From Ruminococcus sp. UBA4240 (GTDB lineage: Bacteria > Bacillota > Clostridia > Oscillospirales > Ruminococcaceae), in contig DGXE01000033.1 in the NCBI GenBank assembly GCA_002395525.1, positions 1-24,274 of the forward strand: a stretch of DNA of 24,274 nucleotides, read 5' to 3'. Both the position numbers and the translations under genes were made by a program. Of this stretch, positions 1 through 7,466 are shown piece by piece; positions within the stretch are counted from its first letter, which is position 1, and each line of letters starts with the position of its first letter. The notes under the pieces are model-generated. The model ran no database searches and was not told the origin of the DNA. It saw only the letters and a list, made by a program, of their open reading frames with translations.

Positions 1-16
1 TCAAACTCTTAATAAA
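1..16 (-). rRNA. 16S rRNA, 5' end only (partial)
   Basis: Read on the minus strand, the window edge ends in AGAGTTTGA, the near-universal first motif of bacterial 16S rRNA, preceded by TTTATTA. By analogy with the E. coli 16S start, the mature 5' end should lie near base 16. The rest of the gene lies outside the window. The call is supported by the upstream gene-free leader with a boxA-like motif and a strong promoter. The exact mature end is inferred. Confidence 0.8.
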
Positions 17-276
17 GTTTGTATTAAACACCTTTTGGTGTTGTAATCCTGTACAGTTTCTCACTGACTTGTAGGTTTTTTGGTCTTTTCCTTGACCTTC
101 TCTTTTGGAGCCACCGTATCTATCCAATACGATGCCCAAAGGAATCACTTCAAGGGTGCATCATATCTCTATGATGCTTGTCTTACATTGTTCAATTTTC
201 AAGATCCGATGCGCTTTTCTCAAAACGCTGTCGTCACCGCTCGGAGTGCTTTGTTTTGCTCCCCTCAACGGGCGAC
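17..276 (-). promoter_or_regulatory. rRNA operon leader with boxA-like antitermination region
   Basis: About 260 bases without a credible gene separate the promoter from the 16S start. On the minus strand, 207-188 reads GGATCTTGAAAATTGAACAA, a sequence type typical of Firmicutes rrn leaders and spacers (boxA-like antitermination region). The leader also holds clean hairpins: 158-177 (8-bp stem GCATCATA, loop TCTC), 115-131 (CGTAT/ATACG), 82-97 (GGTC/GACC) and 27-42 (AACACC/GGTGTT around TTTT). The last may take part in 16S precursor processing, which is an inference. Confidence 0.7.
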
Positions 277-282
277 TTTGAT

Positions 283-311
283 ATAATACCACATCCGCAA
301 ATAAAAGTCAA
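283..311 (-). promoter_or_regulatory. rrn promoter
   Basis: Minus strand: -35 TTGACT (311-306), a 17-base spacer and -10 TATTAT (288-283), with TGG directly before the -10 (extended -10). An A-rich tract lies just upstream of the -35 and could act as an UP element. Transcription would start near 276 and run left into the 16S gene. Confidence 0.82.
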
Positions 312-629
312 GCATTTTTTTCGATTTTCCGCCGATTTGTGAATCTTCAACAACCAGGATTCAAAAATCCCCCTCCCCTTTGATGCCCGCCCTCACTTCG
401 TTTACTCTCATGTTATTGTTTGGTAATATTATGGGCGTGGCTTTTAGTAGACGTTCACGGAATGTTTATCAAAAAAAAAAAAACGCAATACTTTTTACAA
501 AATGTATGATATTATAGTAGTTAGTAGTAAATAACAGCAACTCCTTAGTTATTAATCTTGATGTAGAAGGTTGTATTGTGGTAATCTAAAATGCAGCTTC
601 CATTAACACAAACATTAGAGGTTTTTTAT
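312..629. other. AT-rich intergenic region, no gene seen
   Basis: This stretch separates the divergent rrn promoter and lipoprotein gene. I see no gene, tRNA or terminator in it. It contains a run of 13 A at 471-483. A weak candidate promoter for the lipoprotein gene is TTGATG (558-563), 18 bases, TAATCT (582-587), but the match is poor. A Shine-Dalgarno AGAGG (617-621) precedes the ATG at 630. Confidence 0.5.
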
Positions 630-1457
630 ATGAAAAAAAGTTTTTTTAAATTATTTTCTTTCATAGCAGTTTCTACTATAGTCTTCACCGCTTGCGGTCA
701 AAGCGCCGCACCGACCGAAGAGGCTGAAACGGTCTCTACTCCCGAAATAACTGTCACTTCCGAACCCGAGACAACAGTCACTGAAGATATAGCGATAACC
801 ACTTTCAATTCTTCTGAAATCACAGATGAGGAAATTTCTGTTACAACTGCTGTAGAGGAGACAAAATTTCTTACGTCGACCACAGAACAGACGTCCCCCG
901 AAAAGCCCTATCTTGTTTTTCAAGAAGGCGATGACACTATAGAGTATGCTTTAGTAACTGATGATGACAACGCTGATTATATCGAATGCTGGAGATACGA
1001 CAATAGCGATGAGTACTCTTCATGTACATACAGAAGGGAGTATAAAGATGATGTTGAGACGGTAGAAGACTGGTATGACGGTGAATATAAAGGTTACGTG
1101 AAGTGGTACTTATCAGACTATTCATATTCATATGATAACGAAATCCAGATCTGGTATGACAACAGCGATAAGTTCCAATCAAAAACGACCGGTCCTAATT
1201 TGGGACACCGGTATTATTCAGTTGATGAAGAAAGTGGAAATATATCTTTACAGACCTATGATGAAATTAATTACGAATATGGCGACGCCACTCCCGTAAG
1301 CGATACTGAAAAAGAAGAACTCCTCCGGGAAGCGGAAGAACACCTTAGGATCATTAACGAATACTGTCTTACAGAAGAAGAACTTACGTCTAAATATCAA
1401 GTAGTAGCATCAAAATATGACGAGTACGTAGACATATATAAACTAATAAATCAATAA
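630..1457 (+). CDS. putative acidic lipoprotein, function unknown
   Basis: A 275-residue protein starting at ATG 630, chosen over an upstream in-frame ATG at 591 because AGAGG lies 8 bases upstream and the protein then begins with a proper signal peptide (MKKSFFKLFS, hydrophobic core, lipobox VFTAC with lipidated Cys22). Residues 23 to about 84 form a Thr/Ser/Glu/Pro-rich linker typical of extracytoplasmic lipoproteins. The rest, about 85-275, is rich in Asp, Glu and Tyr, with repeated short WY-D and Y-D patterns and a charged helical C-terminus around EELLREAEEHL. I recognise no domain family. The gene is clearly more AT-rich than the genes that follow, which may reflect separate ancestry. 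It is monocistronic, with its own terminator at 1487-1516. It is probably anchored on the outer face of the membrane. Confidence 0.82.
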   Translation: MKKSFFKLFSFIAVSTIVFTACGQSAAPTEEAETVSTPEITVTSEPETTVTEDIAITTFNSSEITDEEISVTTAVEETKFLTSTTEQTSPEKPYLVFQEGDDTIEYALVTDDDNADYIECWRYDNSDEYSSCTYRREYKDDVETVEDWYDGEYKGYVKWYLSDYSYSYDNEIQIWYDNSDKFQSKTTGPNLGHRYYSVDEESGNISLQTYDEINYEYGDATPVSDTEKEELLREAEEHLRIINEYCLTEEELTSKYQVVASKYDEYVDIYKLINQ

Positions 1458-1486
1458 CTAAACCAACTGTCGAAATAACATCCACA

Positions 1487-1516
1487 GCACCCCTCACCCA
1501 CGAGGGGTGCTTTTTT
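1487..1516 (+). terminator. rho-independent terminator of the lipoprotein gene
   Basis: A perfect 9-bp stem, GCACCCCTC (1487-1495) and GAGGGGTGC (1502-1510), with loop ACCCAC, is followed by six T (1511-1516). It lies 30 bases after the lipoprotein stop codon. Confidence 0.93.
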
Positions 1517-1570
1517 CATTAAAACCACATTTAAAATCGCTGATACTCTGATAAAAACCTTCCTCCCCTC

Positions 1571-1599
1571 TTGCAATCCCCTTCACAATAGTATATAAT
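1571..1599 (+). promoter_or_regulatory. promoter of the DUF3592-like gene
   Basis: -35 TTGCAA (1571-1576), a 17-base spacer and a consensus -10 TATAAT (1594-1599). Transcription would start near 1606, about 14 bases before the ATG at 1620, giving a short leader that holds the G-rich Shine-Dalgarno. Confidence 0.8.
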
Positions 1600-1619
1600 G
1601 ACTTTATTGGGGGGATATT

Positions 1620-2093
1620 ATGATAAACCTGTTTGAAGAGGTGCAGACCATCACCTACACCACGCCCTATGACAGAAGGACCGCAGTGATCGCAATTGTG
1701 AGCGCTGCGGCATTTGCGCTGCTGTCCTTCTGCTTTTTAAGAAAGGCATTTCAGATACAGGCGCTTAAAAGAAGATGCACACAGCGGGTGGAGGGGGTCG
1801 TGACTTTGCTTGACAGGAGCGCATATGCCCGCCGTGTCACCTACAACGCCACCTACAGATACGAATACAACGGCCGCACCTACGAGAGCAGCAACCTTAT
1901 ATACGGCTCACAGCCCAGCCTGCTTTTCCGCCTGCACGTCGGGGACACCGTGGGGATATGGATAGACCCGGACGACCCCTCCGCCGTCTTTGATGAGCTG
2001 GCAGCAAACGCTCTCAGGTCACACCTTGCCGCCGGCATTATGATGATAATTGTGGCGCTGATGCTGGTGTGGGCACGGTTCATGGGGCTTTGA
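1620..2093 (+). CDS. DUF3592-like membrane protein
   Basis: A 157-residue protein with two predicted membrane helices, about 22-42 and 133-154, flanking a soluble beta-type segment. That segment contains YEYNGRTYESS (81-91) and VGDTVGIWIDPDDPS (107-121). This layout, two helices around a Y-x-Y-N-G-x-x-Y motif and a V-G-D-x-V-x-[IV]-x-x-D-P-x-[ND]-P motif, is characteristic of DUF3592 proteins, whose function is not established. The start is supported by a G-run Shine-Dalgarno (GGGGGGA, 1609-1615 region) and the promoter just upstream. No partner gene is evident; the next gene has its own promoter. Recognition is from motif pattern only. Confidence 0.8.
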   Translation: MINLFEEVQTITYTTPYDRRTAVIAIVSAAAFALLSFCFLRKAFQIQALKRRCTQRVEGVVTLLDRSAYARRVTYNATYRYEYNGRTYESSNLIYGSQPSLLFRLHVGDTVGIWIDPDDPSAVFDELAANALRSHLAAGIMMIIVALMLVWARFMGL

Positions 2094-2176
2094 GGAGAGA
2101 GCGCCCATCGCCCTTGGCAAAGTCCGTGAGCTTTGCAGTCTCAGATACGCCCCGCCGCATGGAGTGCAAGTTTAAC

Positions 2177-2205
2177 TTGACTAACCCGCTGCCATGTGCT
2201 ATAAT
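2177..2205 (+). promoter_or_regulatory. promoter of the 193-residue membrane protein gene
   Basis: -35 TTGACT (2177-2182), a 17-base spacer ending in TGC (extended -10) and -10 TATAAT (2200-2205). It lies about 30 bases upstream of the ATG at 2234. It argues against the longer reading frame that opens at 2069. Confidence 0.85.
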
Positions 2206-2233
2206 CATGGTATTATCCCATAGGGAGTGCCAC

Positions 2234-2815
2234 ATGAAAAATAATACAGTTCTAATACGCATACATCTTGCTTTGCTCATTATCCTTGTCATAAGCAGCA
2301 TCGGCAGCACCTTCCTGCTTATGAGCCGCCCTGCGGCAAGGGTCATCGAATCCAATCCCAGCATAAACAACTCCATGATCTTTTCCTACATCGCCATCAA
2401 CTGTGTCAGCACCATATCACTGATATGCTCGGTGGTGTACTTTATAAACAGACACAACAAGCCCTTTGCGGATGTGTTTTTCAAGGTCATCATCCTGTGC
2501 AGGATAGCAAACAACTTGGTGGGCATCGCCGCAAATTCCACGGATCCCGGCTCCCTTGCAGGGGCAGGGCTGGGGGTGATACAGGTAGTGCTGATGATAC
2601 TGCTTGCTCTCTCTCCCGAGACTGTCACACGAAAAACATGGACGCTGTTCTATATCCTGCTTGCCGTTGATCTTATCATCGGGTTTACCTACATCACCCC
2701 CGCCTCCGTCCCTGCGCCACGGATGATAGTGATGGTGCTGATGAAGCTGAACAGCACCCTGTCAAGGCTTTTGGTAACAGGCTCCATAGGCCTTGCCCTG
2801 AAAAACAGGGAATAA
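2234..2815 (+). CDS. polytopic membrane protein, function unknown
   Basis: A 193-residue integral membrane protein with about five or six hydrophobic segments (roughly 9-30, 48-70, 80-100, 110-127, 136-156 and 172-189) and short charged loops. The reading frame opens at 2069, but ATG 2234 is chosen: the promoter at 2177-2205 lies inside the longer frame, AGGGAG (2222-2227) is well placed, and MKNNTVLIRIHLALLI is a normal membrane N-terminus. I recognise no conserved motif or family. It follows the DUF3592-like gene on the same strand but is separately promoted. A GC-rich hairpin follows it, shared with the convergent SEC-C gene. Confidence 0.75.
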   Translation: MKNNTVLIRIHLALLIILVISSIGSTFLLMSRPAARVIESNPSINNSMIFSYIAINCVSTISLICSVVYFINRHNKPFADVFFKVIILCRIANNLVGIAANSTDPGSLAGAGLGVIQVVLMILLALSPETVTRKTWTLFYILLAVDLIIGFTYITPASVPAPRMIVMVLMKLNSTLSRLLVTGSIGLALKNRE

Positions 2816-2830
2816 AGCACGCATTTGAAA

Positions 2831-2861
2831 ATCACCCCACCCCAGTAAGGGGCGGGGTGAT
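2831..2861. terminator. hairpin between convergent genes
   Basis: A long stem, ATCACCCCACCCC (2831-2843) and GGGGCGGGGTGAT (2849-2861), has one internal mismatch and loop AGTAA. On the minus strand it is followed by a short T run (GATTTTC), so it best serves the SEC-C gene that stops at 2863. On the plus strand the tail is T-poor. Confidence 0.75.
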
Positions 2862-2862
2862 G

Positions 2863-3813
2863 TTATCTTCCGCAGCACTTCTTGTATTTCTTCCCGCTGC
2901 CGCAGGGGCAGGGGTCATTCCTGCCTACCTTTTTGCCCGCCGTGACAGGAGCGCCGTTCAGGAGCAATTGTCTCAGCATGGCAACGGCATCATTCATCCC
3001 GCGCCCGCTGCTCATAATACTCATGACCTTTTCTTCATCAAGCTCGATATGGTTCAAAAAGCCGGTTTCTGTCTCAAATCCGTATTCCTCACGCAGCTTT
3101 TCCGCTTCGCAGGGAGTGCAGCACCTGTTCAGCGATTTCCTGAAATGGTTGTTAAGGTCGATATAATAGGGAACGAACTGCTTTGCCTCATCAAAAGACA
3201 ATGTGCGCCCCAGCCGCTGTATGTCTGACAGAGCATGATAAATACTGCCGTCGACCATATTAAGGCCTATCATGATATCATCAAGGATATCCTCGGCTCT
3301 GTCCGGGGAAACATTGATCTCCAGCCACCTTTTCGCCCTGTGGTAATATCTCGTATCGTCAAAGCAGCAAAGCCGTTTGGAGCTCTCATACTCCTTCACA
3401 TCCGACAGGGGGTATACATACCAGGGCTTGCCCTCAAGATAGTCGTCAAGGGGAGCATATTCATCATAGTCAGTATAAAAGTCAATAATGAGCATTCTTT
3501 CCATGGGAGGTGTTTCGGACTCCGTCACATCATCACCATAGAGCTCATCCTCCGCCGCAATAGAGTACCAGTTGCCTTGCTCATGACGGAAATACTCACA
3601 CAGGGCGATGAACGCATCCTGGGACAGCTCATAGCCATAGTGCCCGGTAAGCATTTCATACAGCTTTGACAGGGGGAGCACACCGTACTTGTCGCTAAGG
3701 CTCCTGAACAGTTCCCCATATCCCCCTATCTGCCCCATATCCATATGCTTCAGCACCTGTTCTCTGAGAGCATCAAGCCGCTCATTTCTGTATTTTTCGG
3801 GAAATTTTGCCAT
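2863..3813 (-). CDS. SEC-C motif protein
   Basis: A 316-residue soluble protein whose C-terminus, residues 294-316, is a textbook SEC-C motif: VGRNDPCPCGSGKKYKKCCG, a zinc-binding C-x-C-x8-C-C cluster also found at the end of SecA. The preceding ~290 residues are mostly helical with aromatic and acidic stretches and match no domain I recognise. Proteins of this type are common in Clostridia and are thought to use the motif for zinc and protein or nucleic-acid contacts; the role here is unknown. The start is supported by GAGGTGA a few bases upstream of ATG 3813 and a good promoter. The gene is divergent from the decarboxylase-holB-ricT operon and ends at a hairpin. Confidence 0.85.
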   Translation of the reverse strand: MAKFPEKYRNERLDALREQVLKHMDMGQIGGYGELFRSLSDKYGVLPLSKLYEMLTGHYGYELSQDAFIALCEYFRHEQGNWYSIAAEDELYGDDVTESETPPMERMLIIDFYTDYDEYAPLDDYLEGKPWYVYPLSDVKEYESSKRLCCFDDTRYYHRAKRWLEINVSPDRAEDILDDIMIGLNMVDGSIYHALSDIQRLGRTLSFDEAKQFVPYYIDLNNHFRKSLNRCCTPCEAEKLREEYGFETETGFLNHIELDEEKVMSIMSSGRGMNDAVAMLRQLLLNGAPVTAGKKVGRNDPCPCGSGKKYKKCCGR

Positions 3814-3840
3814 AATATCACCTCACTTTAGCTTTCATTC

Positions 3841-3869
3841 ATTATACACTATCCCGGCGGAAAATGCAA
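3841..3869 (-). promoter_or_regulatory. promoter of the SEC-C gene
   Basis: Minus strand: -35 TTGCAT (3869-3864), a 17-base spacer and a consensus -10 TATAAT (3846-3841). It is arranged back to back with the plus-strand promoter at 3918-3946, about 48 bases apart. Confidence 0.8.
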
Positions 3870-3917
3870 CAGTCTTTTTCCGCAAGGGTCAGGCAGGAGC
3901 CAACTTTTCCCATACAG

Positions 3918-3946
3918 TTGACAAATCTCCCCGCCTGTGGTAGAAT
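3918..3946 (+). promoter_or_regulatory. promoter of the decarboxylase-holB-ricT operon
   Basis: -35 TTGACA (3918-3923), a 17-base spacer ending in TGG (extended -10) and -10 TAGAAT (3941-3946). The predicted start is near 3953, about 30 bases before the first gene. Confidence 0.85.
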
Positions 3947-3982
3947 AGTAAATGAACGATACACACAACATACTTTAAATAT

Positions 3983-5290
3983 ATGACTACACCAATTGCT
4001 GATTTTCTTGACCGTTATGCCAAAAGCGGCACTGTCCGCGGGCATATGCCGGGTCACAAGGGGCAGTATCCCCATGACATCACCGAGATCAAGGGGGCAG
4101 ACAGCCTCTTTGAGGCACGGGGCATGATCCGTGAGTCCGAGGCAAATGCCGCCGGCATTTTCGGCAGCGCCCACACGGTCTACTCCTGCGGCGGCTCCAC
4201 CCTGTGCATACAGACTATGGCAATGCTGCTAAAAAGGCGGGGGATGTCAAGGATCGCCGCCGTGCGCAACTGTCACCGCTCCCTTATAAATGCCTGCGCC
4301 CTGCTGGATATGGACATCGACTGGATATATCCGGAATACAAAAATTCCTATGTAGGGGGCATTGCTGATATTTCCCGCATTGAATCCGCTCTTTCACAGG
4401 GGGCGGGGGCTGTATGGATAACCTCCCCGGACTATCTCGGGAACATCACCCCCACAGATGACATTGCCGGACTATGCAGCAGATACGGTGCCATACTGGC
4501 AGTTGACAATGCCCACGGGGCATATCTGCGCTTCATATACGACCATGAGGGCAGACCCCTGCACCCCATGTATCACGGAGCTGACATCTGCTGTGACAGC
4601 GCCCACAAGACTTTGCCTGTGCTGACAGGCGGCGCATACCTGCACGCAGGGATAAGCGGCAGATTTCCCCTTGTGCGGGAGATCAAGGATGCTATGAGCA
4701 CCTTCGGCTCCTCCAGCCCCTCCTATGAGATACTCCGCTCCCTTGACCTGTGCAACGGCTATCTTTCACGGCACAGCAGCTATTTCGCCCATATGGCGGA
4801 AACAGCCAGCAGATGCAGGGAAAGGCTCTCCGGGCGATTCACCCTGTGCGGGGACGAGCCGGGGAAGCTCACCGTATACGCTCCGGATTCGGGTTACACA
4901 GGGGACGAGCTTGCGGACATACTGCGGGAAAAACATATCGAGTGCGAGTATTCCGACAAATCACATCTGGTGCTGATGATAACAGGGCTTGAAGATGATG
5001 ACATCAGCCATATCTGTGATGCCCTGCTTTCAGTTGAAGAGCGCTCCCCTGTAAATGTGCCCTTTGACGGCATCGCCCCCCATGAACAGGCAATGAACCT
5101 GCACGAAGCCCTTTTGTCCCCGGCGGTATATGTTCCCCTTGCAAAGGCTGCGGGGCACATAAGCGGTCAGACTGTGAGCCTGTGCCCTCCCGGAGTGGCG
5201 GCAGTCGTCCCCGGGGAACGGATAACAGGCGCTGACATCGCTCTCATGGAACAGATGGGGCTTACACATATCAGCGTAATAAAACCTTGA
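3983..5290 (+). CDS. Orn/Lys/Arg decarboxylase family PLP enzyme (YaaO-like)
   Basis: A 435-residue fold-type I PLP enzyme of the Orn/Lys/Arg decarboxylase family. Visible motifs are HMPGHKG (21-27), the cofactor aspartate and histidine in VDNAHG (174-179), and the Schiff-base lysine in SAHKTLP (K209). The C-terminal part (about 370-435) matches the small domain with the PGERI/GE-type segment (PPGVAAVVPGERI). It lacks the N-terminal wing domain of large inducible decarboxylases and is close in size to Bacillus YaaO. The substrate cannot be read from sequence. The neighbours holB and ricT reproduce the yaaO-holB-yaaT order of other Firmicutes, supporting orthology. The ATG at 3983 has no convincing Shine-Dalgarno in the short AT-rich leader, but homology starts immediately after it. 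Confidence 0.9.
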   Translation: MTTPIADFLDRYAKSGTVRGHMPGHKGQYPHDITEIKGADSLFEARGMIRESEANAAGIFGSAHTVYSCGGSTLCIQTMAMLLKRRGMSRIAAVRNCHRSLINACALLDMDIDWIYPEYKNSYVGGIADISRIESALSQGAGAVWITSPDYLGNITPTDDIAGLCSRYGAILAVDNAHGAYLRFIYDHEGRPLHPMYHGADICCDSAHKTLPVLTGGAYLHAGISGRFPLVREIKDAMSTFGSSSPSYEILRSLDLCNGYLSRHSSYFAHMAETASRCRERLSGRFTLCGDEPGKLTVYAPDSGYTGDELADILREKHIECEYSDKSHLVLMITGLEDDDISHICDALLSVEERSPVNVPFDGIAPHEQAMNLHEALLSPAVYVPLAKAAGHISGQTVSLCPPGVAAVVPGERITGADIALMEQMGLTHISVIKP

Positions 5291-5314
5291 CACAGCCGCT
5301 AACGGCAGTACACT

Positions 5315-6259
5315 ATGAAACTATACAGTAAACCGGCTGTCACCCTTCCCATGGAAAGGATGTCGGCATCAGGACGGTTTGTCCATTCCTATCTGATAAC
5401 AGGAGATGCGGTGGCGGGGAAAAAGACCTGCGCCGACTACATCGCCATGCAGCTTCTGTGCAGCGACAAGAAAGGCAGCGCCCCCTGCGGGTCATGCCGG
5501 GAATGCTCCCGTGTGCAAAAGCACATCCACCCCGACTACATCATCGTGGAGAAAAGCAAGAAGAGCTTTTCCATAGAGGATGTGCGGGCTGTGGTGGAGG
5601 ATTCCTACACAGCACCCAACGACTGCGACAGGAAGGTATATCTTTTTGCCGACTGCGACGGCTGGTCCGATGCTGCACAGAACGCCACACTGAAAATAAC
5701 CGAGGATCCTCCGGACAGCGCCTACTTCATCTTCACGGGGCAGTCGGAAAACACCTTCCTTCCCACACTGCGCTCCCGCTCCATGCTGATGGCTGTGGGG
5801 AACCCGTCGGCTGATGAGTGCGCAAAAGCCCTGTCCGAGCTTCTGCCCGACCACAGCACAGATGAGCTTTTGTCTGCGGCAAAGAGCACAGGGGGGAACA
5901 TCGGGCGGGCGATGGCGCTCATACAGGGGGATGAGGAGCTCATAAACGAGACCTCCCTTGCCCGTGACATAGTGGATTCCCTTGCAAGGGGGGATGAATA
6001 CCGCACCGCCGTGCTGCTTTCAAAGGCGGCAAAGACCCGTGAGGGGCTGAGGCGTGTGCTGTGCGCTGTTTCATACGAGGTGAGGGATTCAGCCGTGACC
6101 CGCACCGTAACCCCTGTTGAGGGGGAAAAGCTCTCACGGCTCGGCACGGGGAGGCTTCTGAAAATGTATGATGCCCTTTCTGCCGCCCAGTCACGCTGTC
6201 TGCTCAACTGCAATGCTGATGCTCTTTCATCGGCACTGTGCGCACAGCTTTACAGCTGA
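5315..6259 (+). CDS. holB: DNA polymerase III subunit delta'
   Basis: A 314-residue clamp-loader subunit, a usual length for Firmicutes HolB. The N-terminus fits (RFVHSYLITG leading to a Walker-A-like GDAVAGKKT at 30-38). A zinc-binding cysteine set follows (C49, C58, C61, C64 in CGSCREC). Other family signatures are the S-I-E-D-V-R segment (86-91) and the LKITEDPP block (126-133). The arginine-finger SRC motif appears as SRS (154-156). It would act with DnaX and HolA to load the beta clamp at replication forks. It is second in the operon, 24 bases after the decarboxylase stop. There is no obvious Shine-Dalgarno; a small GCCG-CTAA-CGGC hairpin (5295-5306) sits at that spot, so translation may depend on coupling. 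Confidence 0.9.
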   Translation: MKLYSKPAVTLPMERMSASGRFVHSYLITGDAVAGKKTCADYIAMQLLCSDKKGSAPCGSCRECSRVQKHIHPDYIIVEKSKKSFSIEDVRAVVEDSYTAPNDCDRKVYLFADCDGWSDAAQNATLKITEDPPDSAYFIFTGQSENTFLPTLRSRSMLMAVGNPSADECAKALSELLPDHSTDELLSAAKSTGGNIGRAMALIQGDEELINETSLARDIVDSLARGDEYRTAVLLSKAAKTREGLRRVLCAVSYEVRDSAVTRTVTPVEGEKLSRLGTGRLLKMYDALSAAQSRCLLNCNADALSSALCAQLYS

Positions 6260-6283
6260 CATACTTATGATCAGGAGAATAAC

Positions 6284-7165
6284 ATGACCGAAATAATAGG
6301 AGTGCGTTTTCGCACAGGGGGGAAGGTATACTACTTCTCTCCCGGAGAATACAGACCCGTTCTGGGGGATCTTGTAATAGTAGATACCGCCAGGGGCACT
6401 GAATGCGGGGAAGTGACCATTGCCCCGGAAATGGTGGAGGAAAGCCGCATCGTGCAGCCTCTGAAGCCAATACTTCGCATTGCCACGGAAAAGGACAAGG
6501 CTCAGTACGAGACCAACCGACGCCGTGAGATATACGCCGCACAGGTCTGCGAGCAGAAGATAGCCGAGCACGGCCTTGACATGAAGCTTGTGGATGTGGA
6601 GTGTACCTTTGACAACAGCAAGATACTCTTCTACTTCACCTCCGATGACCGTGTGGACTTCAGGGAGCTGGTGCGTGACCTTGCGGGCATACTCAGGACC
6701 CGCATAGAGCTGCGGCAGATAGGTGTCAGGGACGAAGCCCGTATGCTGGGCGGTCTTGGCATATGCGGGAGACCCTTCTGCTGCAAGACCTTCCTGACGG
6801 AGTTTGTGCCCGTATCCATACGGATGGCAAAGGAGCAGGGGCTGTCCCTCAATCCCACCAAGATATCAGGCACCTGCGGCCGCCTTATGTGCTGTCTCAA
6901 ATACGAGCAGAACTACTACGAACAGGCATACCGCTCTACTCCCAAGGTAGGGGCATATGTACAGACACCCCAGTTCAAGGGCTACGTTGAGGAGGTAAAC
7001 CTCATCACGGAAAAGCTCCGTGTAAAGCCCGAAAACTCCGATGAGGCATCCGTAGTATTCGACAAGAAGGACGTGACCCTCATCAAGGAGGCAAAGCAGC
7101 GCTTCCACAAGGAGGACAAGCCTCCCAGAAAGCCTGACCAGCCCGACAACCCCGATAAACAATAA
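6284..7165 (+). CDS. ricT: RicT/YaaT, PSP1-domain regulatory protein
   Basis: A 293-residue PSP1-domain protein. It carries the two diagnostic cysteine clusters, GICGRPFCC (C161, C166, C167) and GTCGRLMCC (C198, C203, C204), within the conserved LGGLGICGRPFCC and KISGTCGRLMCC blocks. In Bacillus subtilis RicT works with RicA and RicF as an Fe-S-containing complex that directs RNase Y-dependent mRNA processing and affects sporulation, competence and biofilm formation. The C-terminal ~25 residues are charged and Pro-rich (PPRKPDQPDNPDK) and are probably disordered. AGGAG precedes the ATG at normal distance. It follows holB by 24 bases, the usual Firmicutes arrangement. The exact role in this organism is inferred from orthology. 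Confidence 0.92.
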   Translation: MTEIIGVRFRTGGKVYYFSPGEYRPVLGDLVIVDTARGTECGEVTIAPEMVEESRIVQPLKPILRIATEKDKAQYETNRRREIYAAQVCEQKIAEHGLDMKLVDVECTFDNSKILFYFTSDDRVDFRELVRDLAGILRTRIELRQIGVRDEARMLGGLGICGRPFCCKTFLTEFVPVSIRMAKEQGLSLNPTKISGTCGRLMCCLKYEQNYYEQAYRSTPKVGAYVQTPQFKGYVEEVNLITEKLRVKPENSDEASVVFDKKDVTLIKEAKQRFHKEDKPPRKPDQPDNPDKQ

Positions 7166-7195
7166 GCATCTTTTACATCAAAAGGAGGATTCAAA

Positions 7196-7369
7196 ATGCT
7201 TAGCAAAAACAGAGGTCTTCACATTGCAAGGAGCATACTGCTCCTCATCACATTCACAACCGTCGCCGCAAGCGTGGTCCTGCTCATTGTCCAGTTTGCA
7301 CTGGGTGTCCGTGAAAAGAGCGGCTACACCCCCTTCAAGGGCGGTCCCGACGAGGAGATGCCCTTTTAG
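7196..7369 (+). CDS. 57-residue single-helix membrane peptide
   Basis: A short reading frame of 57 codons that opens MLSKNRGLHIARSILLL and ends DEEMPF before TAG. It has the strongest Shine-Dalgarno of the operon (AAAGGAGG, about 7 bases before the ATG) and starts 30 bases after ricT, so it is very likely translated. Residues about 12-38 form one hydrophobic helix preceded by Lys/Arg, suggesting an N-in topology. The C-terminal ~18 residues are polar with a Gly/Pro-rich patch and an acidic end. I know no family for it. Its stop codon lies in the first unit of the heptamer repeat at 7367-7401. Confidence 0.72.
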   Translation: MLSKNRGLHIARSILLLITFTTVAASVVLLIVQFALGVREKSGYTPFKGGPDEEMPF

Positions 7370-7401
7370 AGGTTAGAGGGTAGAGGGTAGAGGTTAGACA
7401 G
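7367..7401 (+). repeat. tandem heptamer repeat TAGAGG[G/T]
   Basis: Four consecutive 7-base units read TAGAGGT, TAGAGGG, TAGAGGG and TAGAGGT (7367-7394), followed by a degenerate fifth, TAGACAG. The first unit provides the TAG stop codon of the 57-residue frame. Such arrays expand and contract easily. Confidence 0.8.
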
Positions 7402-7466
7402 TGACAATGAGTTGATAACTTTCGTACTCTTTTCTGACTTAAACCCTGAGAAGCAAGAGGCAAGAC

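Noticed and set aside
80..286. Open frame of 68 codons on the plus strand
   Set aside because: It lies antisense to the rrn leader with its boxA-like motif and strong promoter, has no ribosome-binding site and no protein-like composition.
471..483. Run of 13 A as a possible minus-strand terminator tail
   Set aside because: No GC-rich hairpin precedes it on either strand; it is only a homopolymer, and possibly a sequencing-length uncertainty.
5287..5314. TTGACA-16-TACACT as an internal promoter before holB
   Set aside because: The match overlaps the stop codon of the preceding gene and the -10 is weak and adjoins the ATG; holB is better explained as part of the operon.
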